The position numbers and the translations under genes were made by a program. Positions 1 to 9,135 of a DNA stretch of 64,000 nt are shown here, piece after piece. The notes beneath the pieces were generated by a model, which was given only the letters and a program-made list of their open reading frames with translations, was not told the DNA's origin and did no database searches. This DNA comes from Paenibacillus pabuli (GTDB lineage Bacteria > Bacillota > Bacilli > Paenibacillales > Paenibacillaceae), in NCBI RefSeq assembly GCF_039831995.1, contig NZ_JBDOIO010000004.1, forward strand, positions 1,178,001-1,242,000, read 5' to 3'. Every line of letters begins with the position of its first letter. The stretch's first letter is position 1.

Positions 1-1
1 G

Positions 2-1618
2 AAGAGAGCTCACAAGAAATCAACGGTTCTTTTAAGTCTGATCCTTGCTGCGAGTATGCTTGCAGCATGCGGAGCATCTCCTGATGGCGGTTCAACCGCT
101 GAGCCGGGCACACCGGAAGAGACAGGGGTGAAGCAAGAGGGCTTTCCTATTGTGGAGGAACCCATCACATTGACCATGATGTCTCAGGATGTAGGTGTGG
201 CAGACTGGAATACCATGCCGGTTATTCAGGAAGCAGAGAAGCTTACGAACATCAAGTTTGAATTCCAGCTCACTCCGATTGACAGCTTTGCAACCAAGAA
301 AAACCTGGTCTTTGCAAGTGGTGATTTGCCTGATGTACTGTACGGAGCCGATCTTACGCCAGCAGAGCAGGTGACCTATGGCACCCAAGGCTCACTTATC
401 CCGCTTGAACCCTACATTGATGGGGGATATGCTCCAAACCTTAAAAAATTGTTCGATGAAAATCCGGACATTCGCAAATCGTTCACAACGCCTGAAGGAC
501 ACATTTACGCTCTTCCATTCATCGACAGTGCTGCCGTCTGGTATCGCAGCCCGATGTGGTATAACGGCAGTATGCTGGAAGCACTTGGTGTAAAGGAACT
601 GCCGAAGACAACAGAGGAATTGTACGCATTACTGAAGCGGGTGAAGACGGAAGATCCGAATGGCAACGGCAAGGCGGATGAAATTCCGCTGACTTCCGTG
701 AAGCTGGACGATCTGCGGATGTATTTTCTGGGCTTCTGGGGCATGTATGATCCCGTCGTTTACGTGGATAAGCAGGATAAAGTGTTTTACAGCCCGATGC
801 AGGAAGGATACAAAGGGTATTTGGAATTTATGAATCGCTTGTGGAAGGAGGATCTGCTGGATCACGAGACCTTCTCCCAAACGCCTGAGCAGAAAAAAGC
901 CAAAGGAGAAAACAATCAAATTGCCCTCTTTAATGACTATTTCTCCTACTTTACACTGGGTGGCGATCCGGAGGAGGCAATGAAAAACCCGCTTATGACA
1001 CCGGTAGCGAGCGACATTGCAGGAACTCCCGTTTACGGTATGCATCCAGGCCTCTCTGCTAACGGAACATTTGCCATCACAAGTGTGAACGAGCATCCCG
1101 AAGCAACCATGCGCTGGATCGACTATTTGTATTCCACCGAGGGACAAACGCTCTTCAATCAAGGTCCTGAAGGCACGTTGTGGCAGTATACCAACAAAGA
1201 TACGTTTGAAAAAGAATGGCTGCCTGTTCCGGGCGGCGGCGATCGTGAAGAGTACAGAGGCACCATTACTCCAAACTTCGGCATGCTGACTCCGGGTCAT
1301 AACTCACCGGAGCTGACGAATGGTCTCACGACAGAATTTGACGAGTGGATTGCGAAGGAGAACGAAGAGAAGCTGATACCAATCGGTAAAGCGCCGTTCC
1401 CGAATGCATATTTGACCAACGAACAGCAGGATGAAGCGTCTGCATTATTGTCTGACCTTAATACGTACGTGAAGCAGATGGAAGCGAAGTTTGTAACCGG
1501 GGAAGAGCCTTTGTCCAACTGGGACAGCTATGTCGAACAGATAAAGAAAATGGGCGGAGACCGGATTCAGGAAATCTATCAGGAAGTGTACGATACGTGG
1601 AATGCCTCGGGCGAGTAA
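2..1618 (+). CDS. Extracellular solute-binding lipoprotein (family 1, LipO-like), 5' end cut by window
   Basis: This is the binding component of a carbohydrate-type ABC importer, lipid-anchored on the outer face of the membrane. The frame is open from base 2 and begins Lys-Arg-Ala-His-Lys-Lys, followed by a hydrophobic stretch and a lipobox (Leu-Ala-Ala-Cys). The first base of the window is G, so the start codon ATG probably ends there and only two bases of the gene are missing. An internal ATG at 56 lies inside the signal peptide and is not the start. The mature protein of about 515 residues has the size and composition of the long LipO-type binding proteins common in Paenibacillus. The transporter permeases would lie to the left. 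A convergent AraC sensor gene and a glycosidase operon follow, so an oligosaccharide ligand is likely; its identity cannot be read from the sequence. Confidence 0.85.
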   Translation, partial: KRAHKKSTVLLSLILAASMLAACGASPDGGSTAEPGTPEETGVKQEGFPIVEEPITLTMMSQDVGVADWNTMPVIQEAEKLTNIKFEFQLTPIDSFATKKNLVFASGDLPDVLYGADLTPAEQVTYGTQGSLIPLEPYIDGGYAPNLKKLFDENPDIRKSFTTPEGHIYALPFIDSAAVWYRSPMWYNGSMLEALGVKELPKTTEELYALLKRVKTEDPNGNGKADEIPLTSVKLDDLRMYFLGFWGMYDPVVYVDKQDKVFYSPMQEGYKGYLEFMNRLWKEDLLDHETFSQTPEQKKAKGENNQIALFNDYFSYFTLGGDPEEAMKNPLMTPVASDIAGTPVYGMHPGLSANGTFAITSVNEHPEATMRWIDYLYSTEGQTLFNQGPEGTLWQYTNKDTFEKEWLPVPGGGDREEYRGTITPNFGMLTPGHNSPELTNGLTTEFDEWIAKENEEKLIPIGKAPFPNAYLTNEQQDEASALLSDLNTYVKQMEAKFVTGEEPLSNWDSYVEQIKKMGGDRIQEIYQEVYDTWNASGE

Positions 1619-1660
1619 TCGTAATAGATTCTTCGTTTGCAATAAGTTGAAGTAACAGAA

Positions 1661-1707
1661 AAAAGCCAACATCGACGGAATTCTGATCGTTCGTCTGTTG
1701 GCTTTCC
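1661..1707. terminator. Bidirectional Rho-independent terminator
   Basis: An imperfect hairpin lies between the convergent binding-protein and AraC genes. AGCCAACA at 1664-1671 pairs with TGTTGGCT at 1696-1703. It is flanked by A-rich sequence on the left and TTTCCTGTT on the right, so it can serve both strands. Confidence 0.65.
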
Positions 1708-1712
1708 TGTTA

Positions 1713-3995
1713 TTAGCTGGCAGATTCAGTCCCCTCATCACTACCCGGGGTGCGATGAAGCTTGCGATATTGCCCGGGAGTAAGCCCAGTCTCTTTCTTG
1801 AATTTACGGATAAAATTCGGCGTATCCAGATACCCAACTTCCAGAATGAGATCTTTTAGGGGAGTATCCGTCGTTTTCAGTTGTTGAAACACCCTGTCGA
1901 GTCGTTTTTGCCAAATGTACTGAAGGAAGTTGATTCCGGTCTTCTCCTTAAAGGAACGGCTGACATGGGACGGTGAAACTTCAAATTCATAGGCAAGCGT
2001 ATCCAGGCTAAGATTGTGATCTGTAAAATGGGCATCAATGTATTCAATAATACGGTCTATTAATGTCTGCTCTTCCTGCTGCGTATCCTTTTTTACCTCG
2101 TTACATAACTGGGAGGCAAGCGAGAGCAGGATGGATTCCAGCTCTTCCAGTGAACTGCTAAACACCATGTTGGGAGCAATCTGGTGCAGCATTTGATGTT
2201 CTCCAAGTTCCGAAGCTGTCTTAAGGATCGTGTTCAGTAGATCAAAGCTGATGCAGCGCACAAGCAGTGCAGGCAGCATGGAAGACTGCAAACTGGTTAC
2301 GGATGAACGAATCAACTGGGAAGCGATATCGGTGTTTCCCTGTTTCAGACTTTGAACCAGCTTCAGCTGCATATGGTTTGGGATCCAGTAGGAATGGCTC
2401 GGTGTCTTGGATATTTCTTCAAATAAAGCCGATGACCCATACTCACCTGGTACGAGCAAATCAAAGGCAGAACAGGCTTCAACATAAGACTGGGTAAGCT
2501 CGTGAAGCTGCCGATATGCACTTCCTGCACCAATCAACGGCGTAATGGACAATGTGTCCAGAAGTAAGCCTCGTATCTGTTCCATAATTTGTTTTATACG
2601 GGATATCCGATCTATCCCTTCTACGGAATCAAAACTCATGATTAAACCGAATCGGTCCAGCTGGGGCAGCTCAACGCCATAACCGGTTGCCTGCAGATCA
2701 AGCAATTCAATATGGGCGAGACTGCCTGCAATACGGCGGCGGAGTTCCATATCGGCATGTTTGGAATCATTCCAGCCGATGACCATGACAAACAAATACT
2801 CCTTGTCCAGTTTCAGGTCGAATAACTGCACCAGTTCAGAAGACAATGGATCCGGATCTCCGGACTTAATTAAGGTCGACAAGTACTGATTCCGGGCAAA
2901 CGGTTCCTGCAAATCGATGCGGGAGCTGTAATTCTGTAAGGCGGAACGAATCCGTTCCAGCTCATTGGCATTTCCAGACTCGCCATCATTCTTCTTTTCC
3001 GGGAAGCGGGAAGAAGCAAATTCGACCAGGGTTGAGATGGGCTTATACTGCATTTTGGCCAGAACGAGAGCGATCGCGACTCCGACCAGGAGGACGATAC
3101 CTAAGATCATCATCATGAAACTGCGGACATCCAGTACACTGCTGAAGAACTGGGAGCTTGGCATTATCGTCATGTAGGTCCAGCCGTTAGTTTCCGATTG
3201 AACAGATACGATGGAATGATCTTTGCCGTCCAGCGTGCGTTCCTGGATCCCTGGAGTAAGGGTATTAAACAGGGTAGCTGATGCATCTGTGCTTAGGGTA
3301 TCTCCTTGATGGTTGGCCGTCAGCACCTGTCCTTCTGCATCGAGGACATAGGTCAGACCTTGATAGTTTCCAAGTATGGAATCAATCAGATCTGTAATCT
3401 GCGACTCCTTGATAAATACCATGACCGTGGCATGAGGGTTCAGACTGTTTGGAGTAATGGGAATAAGGTAAGCAAGCTTGCGGTCCTGTACTCCACCGGT
3501 TTTGGTCACCACGTCGGCAGGTCTTACGGTAGGATGCTTGGTTTCATTGAGATCGTTATACAGGGATTGCTTGTTCCAGTTCTTGAAGCTGAGATTGTCG
3601 GCAAATACCTCGAAGTCGGTCAGGCCTTTGCTGGAATAAATGCGTTTGTCATCGTGGAAATAAAGATAGATTTCATCAATCATGGAACTGGTGGCTTTGT
3701 ACTGATCCAATGCGCGAATGGCTTCCGGGCTGGTCTGGGTATTGGTGACCCGATAGGAAGAGAGCCGGTTATCGTAAGAAATCCGGGAAGCAATCTCGCT
3801 AAGCTCTTTCATTCGGCTGTCAATGGTCACTTTCGTTTGTGATAACTGGGCCAGACGCGAGCTTTCAATTTCAGTACGGAGGGTGGTTACTGCATTTTCA
3901 TAGATAAATACGGTCATGAACACGAGTGGAATTAGCAGAATGAACAGGTAGGACCAAATGTATTTCAGGAACAGTTTGGATTTGAAATAGTCCAT
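1713..3995 (-). CDS. Membrane-bound sensor/AraC-family transcriptional regulator
   Basis: One-component regulator of about 760 residues. It starts with a short cytoplasmic stretch and a transmembrane helix (near residues 9-30, rich in Ile/Leu/Phe). A long extracellular sensor region resembling a Cache domain follows, then a second transmembrane segment (near residue 285-310), a linker, and a C-terminal AraC pair of helix-turn-helix motifs ending in the typical 'TGLTPGQYRK' signature. The open frame runs upstream to 4190, but the start is placed at ATG 3995 (Met-Asp-Tyr-Phe-Lys), because AAAGGAGG at 4013-4020 precedes it. That spacing is long, and a TTG at 4001, two codons upstream, fits the ribosome site better and could be the true start. 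The gene is divergent from the fucosidase operon and convergent with the binding protein. It probably activates one or both in response to an extracellular sugar; that role is inferred from position. Confidence 0.85.
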   Translation of the reverse strand: MDYFKSKLFLKYIWSYLFILLIPLVFMTVFIYENAVTTLRTEIESSRLAQLSQTKVTIDSRMKELSEIASRISYDNRLSSYRVTNTQTSPEAIRALDQYKATSSMIDEIYLYFHDDKRIYSSKGLTDFEVFADNLSFKNWNKQSLYNDLNETKHPTVRPADVVTKTGGVQDRKLAYLIPITPNSLNPHATVMVFIKESQITDLIDSILGNYQGLTYVLDAEGQVLTANHQGDTLSTDASATLFNTLTPGIQERTLDGKDHSIVSVQSETNGWTYMTIMPSSQFFSSVLDVRSFMMMILGIVLLVGVAIALVLAKMQYKPISTLVEFASSRFPEKKNDGESGNANELERIRSALQNYSSRIDLQEPFARNQYLSTLIKSGDPDPLSSELVQLFDLKLDKEYLFVMVIGWNDSKHADMELRRRIAGSLAHIELLDLQATGYGVELPQLDRFGLIMSFDSVEGIDRISRIKQIMEQIRGLLLDTLSITPLIGAGSAYRQLHELTQSYVEACSAFDLLVPGEYGSSALFEEISKTPSHSYWIPNHMQLKLVQSLKQGNTDIASQLIRSSVTSLQSSMLPALLVRCISFDLLNTILKTASELGEHQMLHQIAPNMVFSSSLEELESILLSLASQLCNEVKKDTQQEEQTLIDRIIEYIDAHFTDHNLSLDTLAYEFEVSPSHVSRSFKEKTGINFLQYIWQKRLDRVFQQLKTTDTPLKDLILEVGYLDTPNFIRKFKKETGLTPGQYRKLHRTPGSDEGTESAS

Positions 3996-4145
3996 TCGCA
4001 AGTGAAATGCTGCCTCCTTTCCATATGGAGAAGTGCCATTTCTTTTCTTATTAAATGATAGCAATAAACAAACGGTTTGGACATAGCTTTTTCGAACGTG
4101 TGCACAGGGTTTCCAAATATCGCAGAGAAAAAGGTGTAGATGATC

Positions 4146-5432
4146 ATGCAGAAATGGTTTGAGGATGCGAAGCTGGGAATTTTTATTCACTACGGAATTT
4201 ATGCAGTGGACGGCGTTGCGGAGTCCTGGTCATTCTACAATGGCCGTATGACTTATGACGAATATATGGAGCAAATGGAGCGATTCACCGCCTCCAGATT
4301 CAATGCCGCGGCATGGGCGAATCTGATTGAGAGATCGGGTGCCAAGTATGCTGTGCTGACAACCAAGCATCATGACGGAGTCGCTCTGTGGGATACACAG
4401 TACAGTGACTTGAATACGGTGAAGAAAACACAGGCTGCACGGGATATTGTCAAAGAATATGCAGATGCGATCTTGGCAAAGGGACTTCGACTCGGACTCT
4501 ACTACTCGTTGATCGACTGGTCCCATCCGGATTACCCGAGTGTATATGAAGGCGGCAAGGTGCCGGATGACCCTGGTTCTTCCAATCCGTTCTCCTATCC
4601 CCTGGATGGGATTCAGGATGAAACCAAATGGCAGAAGTTTCTGGAGTTTAACAACCATCAACTGAAAGAATTGCTTACCGGGTTTGGCAAAGTTGATCTG
4701 CTATGGTTTGACGGAGATTGGGAACGAAGCGAGAAGCAGTGGAACCTGCCTGAATTCAAACGGTATCTAACATCAATGCAGCCAGAACTCATAATTAATT
4801 CACGCCTGCAAGGACACGGGGATTACAAAACGCCTGAACAAGGCCTGCCGATTACGAGACCAGACGGGCCGTGGGAGTTTTGTACAACGATCAATTCCTC
4901 TTGGGGGTATGTCCCTACGGATCAGCATTACAAATCACTGCATCAGATCGTGCGCATGTTTTGCGACTGCATCTCCATGGGCGGCAACATGCTGCTTGAT
5001 ATTGGCCCAAGGGAGGACGGAACAATTGATGAGAGACAGGAGGCAATTCTTTTAGGTCTTGGCGATTGGATCAGAGCGCATGAAGAAGCCGTATACGGGA
5101 CAAGAGACGGGATTATGAGCCGGTATTATGGCGACGGAAGCACTCTCTCGGCAGATGAGAAAACACTCTATCTCTTTGTGCATGGAAATCCGAAGGAAAG
5201 TATTTGTGTGAAAGGGTTGTGCAACAAAATCAAGAAAGTATCCGTGCTGCATTCAGGCAAAGAACTGACGTATGACATTCACGGCGGGGTTCCGTGGTTT
5301 CAAATTCCCGGTACAACATGGATTCACCTGACCGGTGAAGATACCCATGAACTGACAACAGTGGTGAAGCTGGAATTTGATGAGAAGGTTGATATGTACG
5401 GCGGCTCCGGGGCAGTCGTTACTCATAACTGA
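4146..5432 (+). CDS. Alpha-L-fucosidase, glycoside hydrolase family 29
   Basis: Predicted to remove alpha-linked L-fucose from oligosaccharides. The 428-residue protein begins with the family signature near residues 12-22 (FIHYGIYAV). It carries KYAVLTTKHHDG near 68-78 and the nucleophile motif LLWFDGDW with Asp at about 189. No signal peptide is present, so the enzyme is cytoplasmic. ATG codons occur at 4140 and 4146; the second is preferred because AAGGTG lies about 10 bases upstream of it, while the first is too close. It is the first gene of a four-gene operon; a CBM9-like gene follows 14 bp after the stop. GH29 assignment is firm. Substrate linkage is not visible. Confidence 0.88.
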   Translation: MQKWFEDAKLGIFIHYGIYAVDGVAESWSFYNGRMTYDEYMEQMERFTASRFNAAAWANLIERSGAKYAVLTTKHHDGVALWDTQYSDLNTVKKTQAARDIVKEYADAILAKGLRLGLYYSLIDWSHPDYPSVYEGGKVPDDPGSSNPFSYPLDGIQDETKWQKFLEFNNHQLKELLTGFGKVDLLWFDGDWERSEKQWNLPEFKRYLTSMQPELIINSRLQGHGDYKTPEQGLPITRPDGPWEFCTTINSSWGYVPTDQHYKSLHQIVRMFCDCISMGGNMLLDIGPREDGTIDERQEAILLGLGDWIRAHEEAVYGTRDGIMSRYYGDGSTLSADEKTLYLFVHGNPKESICVKGLCNKIKKVSVLHSGKELTYDIHGGVPWFQIPGTTWIHLTGEDTHELTTVVKLEFDEKVDMYGGSGAVVTHN

Positions 5433-5446
5433 ATGGAGGGATCAAC

Positions 5447-6487
5447 ATGATGCTAAGTGGCGTGCCCATACCACGTATGGATACCTATCAGCCGAAACAC
5501 TATATGTGCCGCCGTGCAGTAGGTGAGCTGGTGCTTGACGGAAGGCTGGACAAGCCTTTCTGGGATCAGGCGGAATGGACGGACAAGTTTGTGGATATTG
5601 AAGGGGATCTTCGTCCTGCTCCCGCGAAGGATACAAGGGTGAAAATGCTGTGGGACGATGAACACTTTTATTTCGGTGCCGAGCTTTGGGAGGATCAGAT
5701 CTGGGCAACGTTGACTGAGCGCGATTCCGTCATTTTTTATGACAACGACTTTGAGATTTTCATTGATCCAGACGGGGACAGCCACGGTTACTACGAATTC
5801 GAAATCAATGCGCTAAATACGGTATGGGACCTGCTCCTGATCAAGCCTTACAGGGACGGGGGACCACCGCTGGACAGTTGGGATTTGAAAGGATTGAAAA
5901 CAGCCGTGTATATTGACGGCGAGCTGAATCGTCCCGAAGCGAATAACCGGAAATGGTCTGTCGAGGTTGCGATCCCGTGGACCAGTCTGAAAGAGTGCGC
6001 CAAGGAAAAGCGGGCTCCGCTGCCGGGTGAATTTTGGAGAGTCAATTTTTCGCGGGTAGAGTGGCAGGCTGAGGTGGTGAATGGAAATTACCGCAAAGTA
6101 ATGGATCCCGATACCGGTAAGCCCTATCCGGAGGATAACTGGGTCTGGTCGCCGATGGGACTGGTGAATATGCATTATCCCGAACTGTGGGGCTATGTTG
6201 TGTTTGCCGATGAGGATGATGGTAATGACGATTTTGCGCTGCCGCAGGATGAACGGATTAAATGGGAGCTAAGAAAGCTATATTATCTGCAGCGTAATTA
6301 CAGGGAAAAGAATGGGACGTTTACGCAAGACCTGTCATTGCTCGGCTGGACTTCTGATGTGGAAGTTCATCCTGAGGTTTATGCTGCCAAACGCCTATTT
6401 CAAATTTCAGCTGCGACTGCGGACGGGACCGGAAGATGGCTCATTCGCGAAGACGGGAACCTATGGGAAGAGAGGGATATGAAATGA
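5447..6487 (+). CDS. CBM9-like carbohydrate-binding domain protein
   Basis: The 346-residue protein is built around a family 9-like carbohydrate-binding fold. 'LVLDGRLDKPFWDQAEW' lies near residues 28-45, 'FEIFIDPDGDSHGYYEFEIN' near 103-122, and 'WRVNFSRVEWQ' near 203. These are the hallmarks of the CBM9-like proteins annotated in many Firmicutes and Bacteroidetes glycan loci. There is no signal peptide and no fused catalytic module. The start has a strong ribosome site (TGGAGGG, 7 bases upstream). Its stop overlaps the next start as ATGA, so translation is coupled. It may bind or hydrolyse imported sugars; no catalytic role can be assigned. Confidence 0.75.
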   Translation: MMLSGVPIPRMDTYQPKHYMCRRAVGELVLDGRLDKPFWDQAEWTDKFVDIEGDLRPAPAKDTRVKMLWDDEHFYFGAELWEDQIWATLTERDSVIFYDNDFEIFIDPDGDSHGYYEFEINALNTVWDLLLIKPYRDGGPPLDSWDLKGLKTAVYIDGELNRPEANNRKWSVEVAIPWTSLKECAKEKRAPLPGEFWRVNFSRVEWQAEVVNGNYRKVMDPDTGKPYPEDNWVWSPMGLVNMHYPELWGYVVFADEDDGNDDFALPQDERIKWELRKLYYLQRNYREKNGTFTQDLSLLGWTSDVEVHPEVYAAKRLFQISAATADGTGRWLIREDGNLWEERDMK

Positions 6488-9135
6488 GTGTGCAGATGTC
6501 GGCGTTTTCGCTTACTCCCGAAGATATGAAATCTATTGAAGATAAGCTTCATATCAAAAAGGAGCTTGTCCAGGCACAGGCTGACGAGATCTTTGCCGTA
6601 TTCAAGGAGCCGCTGTCCGTGGAAGAAGAGTGGGCGCTCAAGTTTGTGTATGCATACAGTCCGCTTCAGGATCTGGCAGATGTACCGGGTGCGCTGTTTT
6701 TAAGTCACGTAAGATCAACTCTGCGAATGCGGCGGGAGGTTCCGTGGGGGCAACGGGTACCGGATAATTTGTTCCTTCATTTTGTGCTTCCCTGCAGGGT
6801 TAATACGGAGAATATCGAGGATTGCCGAGCGATCTTCTACGCAGAACTGGTGGGTCGCATCATGCCGCTCACGATGTCAGACGCGATTCTGGAAGCCAAC
6901 TACTGGTGCCATGAAAAGGCAGTCTATACCGGCAGCGATCTTAGGACGGTTTCACCGCTCACCATGATTCGGAGTGCAAGGGGGCGCTGCGGGGAAGAAT
7001 CAACGCTGGCCGTGACTGCACTGCGAAGTATTGGGATTCCTGCCCGTCAGGTATATACTCCTCGCTGGGCACATTGTGATGACAATCATGCCTGGGTGGA
7101 AGCGTGGGCTGACGGAACATGGTATTATATCGGCGCTTGTGAACCGGAGGCCAGGCTGAACCAGGGATGGTTTACGCCACCTGCCCGCCGGTCGATGTTG
7201 ATGAATACAAGAGTGCTTGGCAGCTATCGTGGTCCGGAGGATGTAACACTGGCAACAGAATGGTATACCGAGCTGAATCTTTTGGAGAACTACGCTCCAA
7301 CAAAGGAGCTGACTGTATCGGTCAAGGATCTGGCCGGAGTTCCAGTGAAGGGGACTTCTGTGCGATTTGAACTGTATAACATGGCCGAATTCTATCCGAT
7401 TGCAGAGTTATTGACGGATGAGAACGGAGAAGTGGTCTTCAAGACGGGATATGGTGCTCTGCTTATCCGGGCGGTATTTCAGGGACGGTGGCGGGAGCAT
7501 AAGGTCACGGTTGACACAACAGACCGATTGGAACTTGTGCTGGATCTGCAAAGTCAACCTGTGCAAGAGAGCGGAGTAGTTGATTTCGACATGGTTCCTC
7601 CGCCTGAGACGCAGGGTGAGGAGCTCCCTGCATTGACAGAGGAAGCTGAGTCGCTGCATCAGCAGCGTTTGTCGGAGGGGACGGAAGTCCGTACTGCGTT
7701 TGAAGCCACGTTTATAACTCATAAGGAGAGCACGGATCTATCTCGGCAGCTAGGCCTTCCGGAGGCTAGGGTATGGGACGTCATGCAGAAATCGCGCGGA
7801 AATGGCCACGAAATCGCCGCGTTTCTCAGGGAAAGCTCTCCAGAGCACGGGGAGTGGCCGTTACTGCTGCTGGAGTCGCTGAATAGTAAGGATTTGATTG
7901 ACACGTTCCGTCCCGTACTACAGGAGCATTTAACTTATTCGCTTCCTCTGCGCGGTATGATCCCGGATACCTTGTTTATTCCCTATGTGTTATGTCCTCG
8001 CGTTGCATTTGAGATGCTTGGGCCGTACAGGGAACAATTCCAGGCAGCCTTTGCTTCAGATGAGAGGGATGCCATGGTGAAAGAGCCTTCACTTCTTGTT
8101 ACAGCAATCAAGGAGAAGTTTATTCATTCGGAGGATCTGCCCAATCTGAAAGGAAAGGGTACAGCGGCAGGGACTTATCGGTTAATGGCCGGGGATGAGG
8201 AATCGCTGGCAATCCTATTTGTTTCCATCTGTCGCAGTATTGGCGTTCCTTCCCGTCTGCATCCAAGTGAACGCAAGCCGCAGTATTGGCAGAATGGGTC
8301 CTGGATCTTCGCGGATCTTGGCAATGAGGAAAAGGTGAAGCTCCGAATGGGAACCATTCGTCTTGTGCAAAACGAGGCAGGAGCAAACGTGCCGGAGGCT
8401 TCCTACTATGAGAACATTTCCATTGCCCGGCTTGTTCAGGGGAAATACGTGACTTTGCATTTCCCTTATAAAGAGACGAAGCTGTTTGCCGAGCCTCTGC
8501 CAGCTGAGGAAGGGTCCTATCGAATGACGACAGGCATACGATTGAAAAATGGCACGGTAAAAGCTCGTTTTACCTATTTTAAGTTGAATGAAGGGGAAGA
8601 GGCTTGTGTTGACGTAACCTTCCGCAGCGCCGATGAGGAAATTCCTGTCCTTGGAACGGTGGATAAGCACGTGGAACTGCGATGGAACGACGGAAGCATA
8701 GCTACACTAGAGAATAGCGTTGGAACGGCAGCGGGCATGCTTCTTTCCTGGATTGAACCGGAGCGAGAACCGACCATACATTTGCTGAAAGAACTTGCTG
8801 ACCTGAGGAAAGAATTGGTGGAGCGGAATGTACCGATTGTATTGCTTACTGGCTCTGCTGGTACAGGAAAATCATTGCAGAGCAAACAGCTGGAGATGCT
8901 GCCGTCACAAGTCCGGTTAGGCGAGGACGAGGCTGCCTCATTGCCTGAAGTGTTCCGCAGCTCTGGAGCGACAGAGTCAGGTTATCCCCATCTTGTCGTC
9001 CTGGATGAAGCTTATCGGATCCGTTATATTTCATCAGGATACCGGATTGGTGCCGTGAAGGAAGCCATTCAGGTAAGTTCGCTGCTGACCGGACAGCGCA
9101 GTGATGCAATCGGGCATGAAGGAGGCAGCCTATGA
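6484..9135 (+). CDS. Large protein with two transglutaminase-like domains and a C-terminal thioredoxin-like region
   Basis: This 883-residue protein starts at ATG 6484 and overlaps the preceding stop; an upstream in-frame ATG at 6436 lies inside the previous gene. Residues of about 60-240 form a transglutaminase/papain-like domain with Cys at about 169 (GRCGEES) and His at about 202 (DDNHAWVE). The usual third-residue region reads YIGACEPE. Next is a small beta-sandwich near 280-345 resembling carboxypeptidase regulatory domains. A second, degenerate transglutaminase-like copy (about 490-620) retains 'SICRSIGVPSRL' but not the clear Cys/His pair. The last 100 residues look thioredoxin-like and contain GSAGTGKS at 790-797, which matches the Walker A pattern. 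There is no signal peptide. It is the third operon gene, and its stop overlaps the GH18 start. A role in cleaving peptide- or amide-linked glycans is possible but unproven. Confidence 0.75.
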   Translation: MSVQMSAFSLTPEDMKSIEDKLHIKKELVQAQADEIFAVFKEPLSVEEEWALKFVYAYSPLQDLADVPGALFLSHVRSTLRMRREVPWGQRVPDNLFLHFVLPCRVNTENIEDCRAIFYAELVGRIMPLTMSDAILEANYWCHEKAVYTGSDLRTVSPLTMIRSARGRCGEESTLAVTALRSIGIPARQVYTPRWAHCDDNHAWVEAWADGTWYYIGACEPEARLNQGWFTPPARRSMLMNTRVLGSYRGPEDVTLATEWYTELNLLENYAPTKELTVSVKDLAGVPVKGTSVRFELYNMAEFYPIAELLTDENGEVVFKTGYGALLIRAVFQGRWREHKVTVDTTDRLELVLDLQSQPVQESGVVDFDMVPPPETQGEELPALTEEAESLHQQRLSEGTEVRTAFEATFITHKESTDLSRQLGLPEARVWDVMQKSRGNGHEIAAFLRESSPEHGEWPLLLLESLNSKDLIDTFRPVLQEHLTYSLPLRGMIPDTLFIPYVLCPRVAFEMLGPYREQFQAAFASDERDAMVKEPSLLVTAIKEKFIHSEDLPNLKGKGTAAGTYRLMAGDEESLAILFVSICRSIGVPSRLHPSERKPQYWQNGSWIFADLGNEEKVKLRMGTIRLVQNEAGANVPEASYYENISIARLVQGKYVTLHFPYKETKLFAEPLPAEEGSYRMTTGIRLKNGTVKARFTYFKLNEGEEACVDVTFRSADEEIPVLGTVDKHVELRWNDGSIATLENSVGTAAGMLLSWIEPEREPTIHLLKELADLRKELVERNVPIVLLTGSAGTGKSLQSKQLEMLPSQVRLGEDEAASLPEVFRSSGATESGYPHLVVLDEAYRIRYISSGYRIGAVKEAIQVSSLLTGQRSDAIGHEGGSL

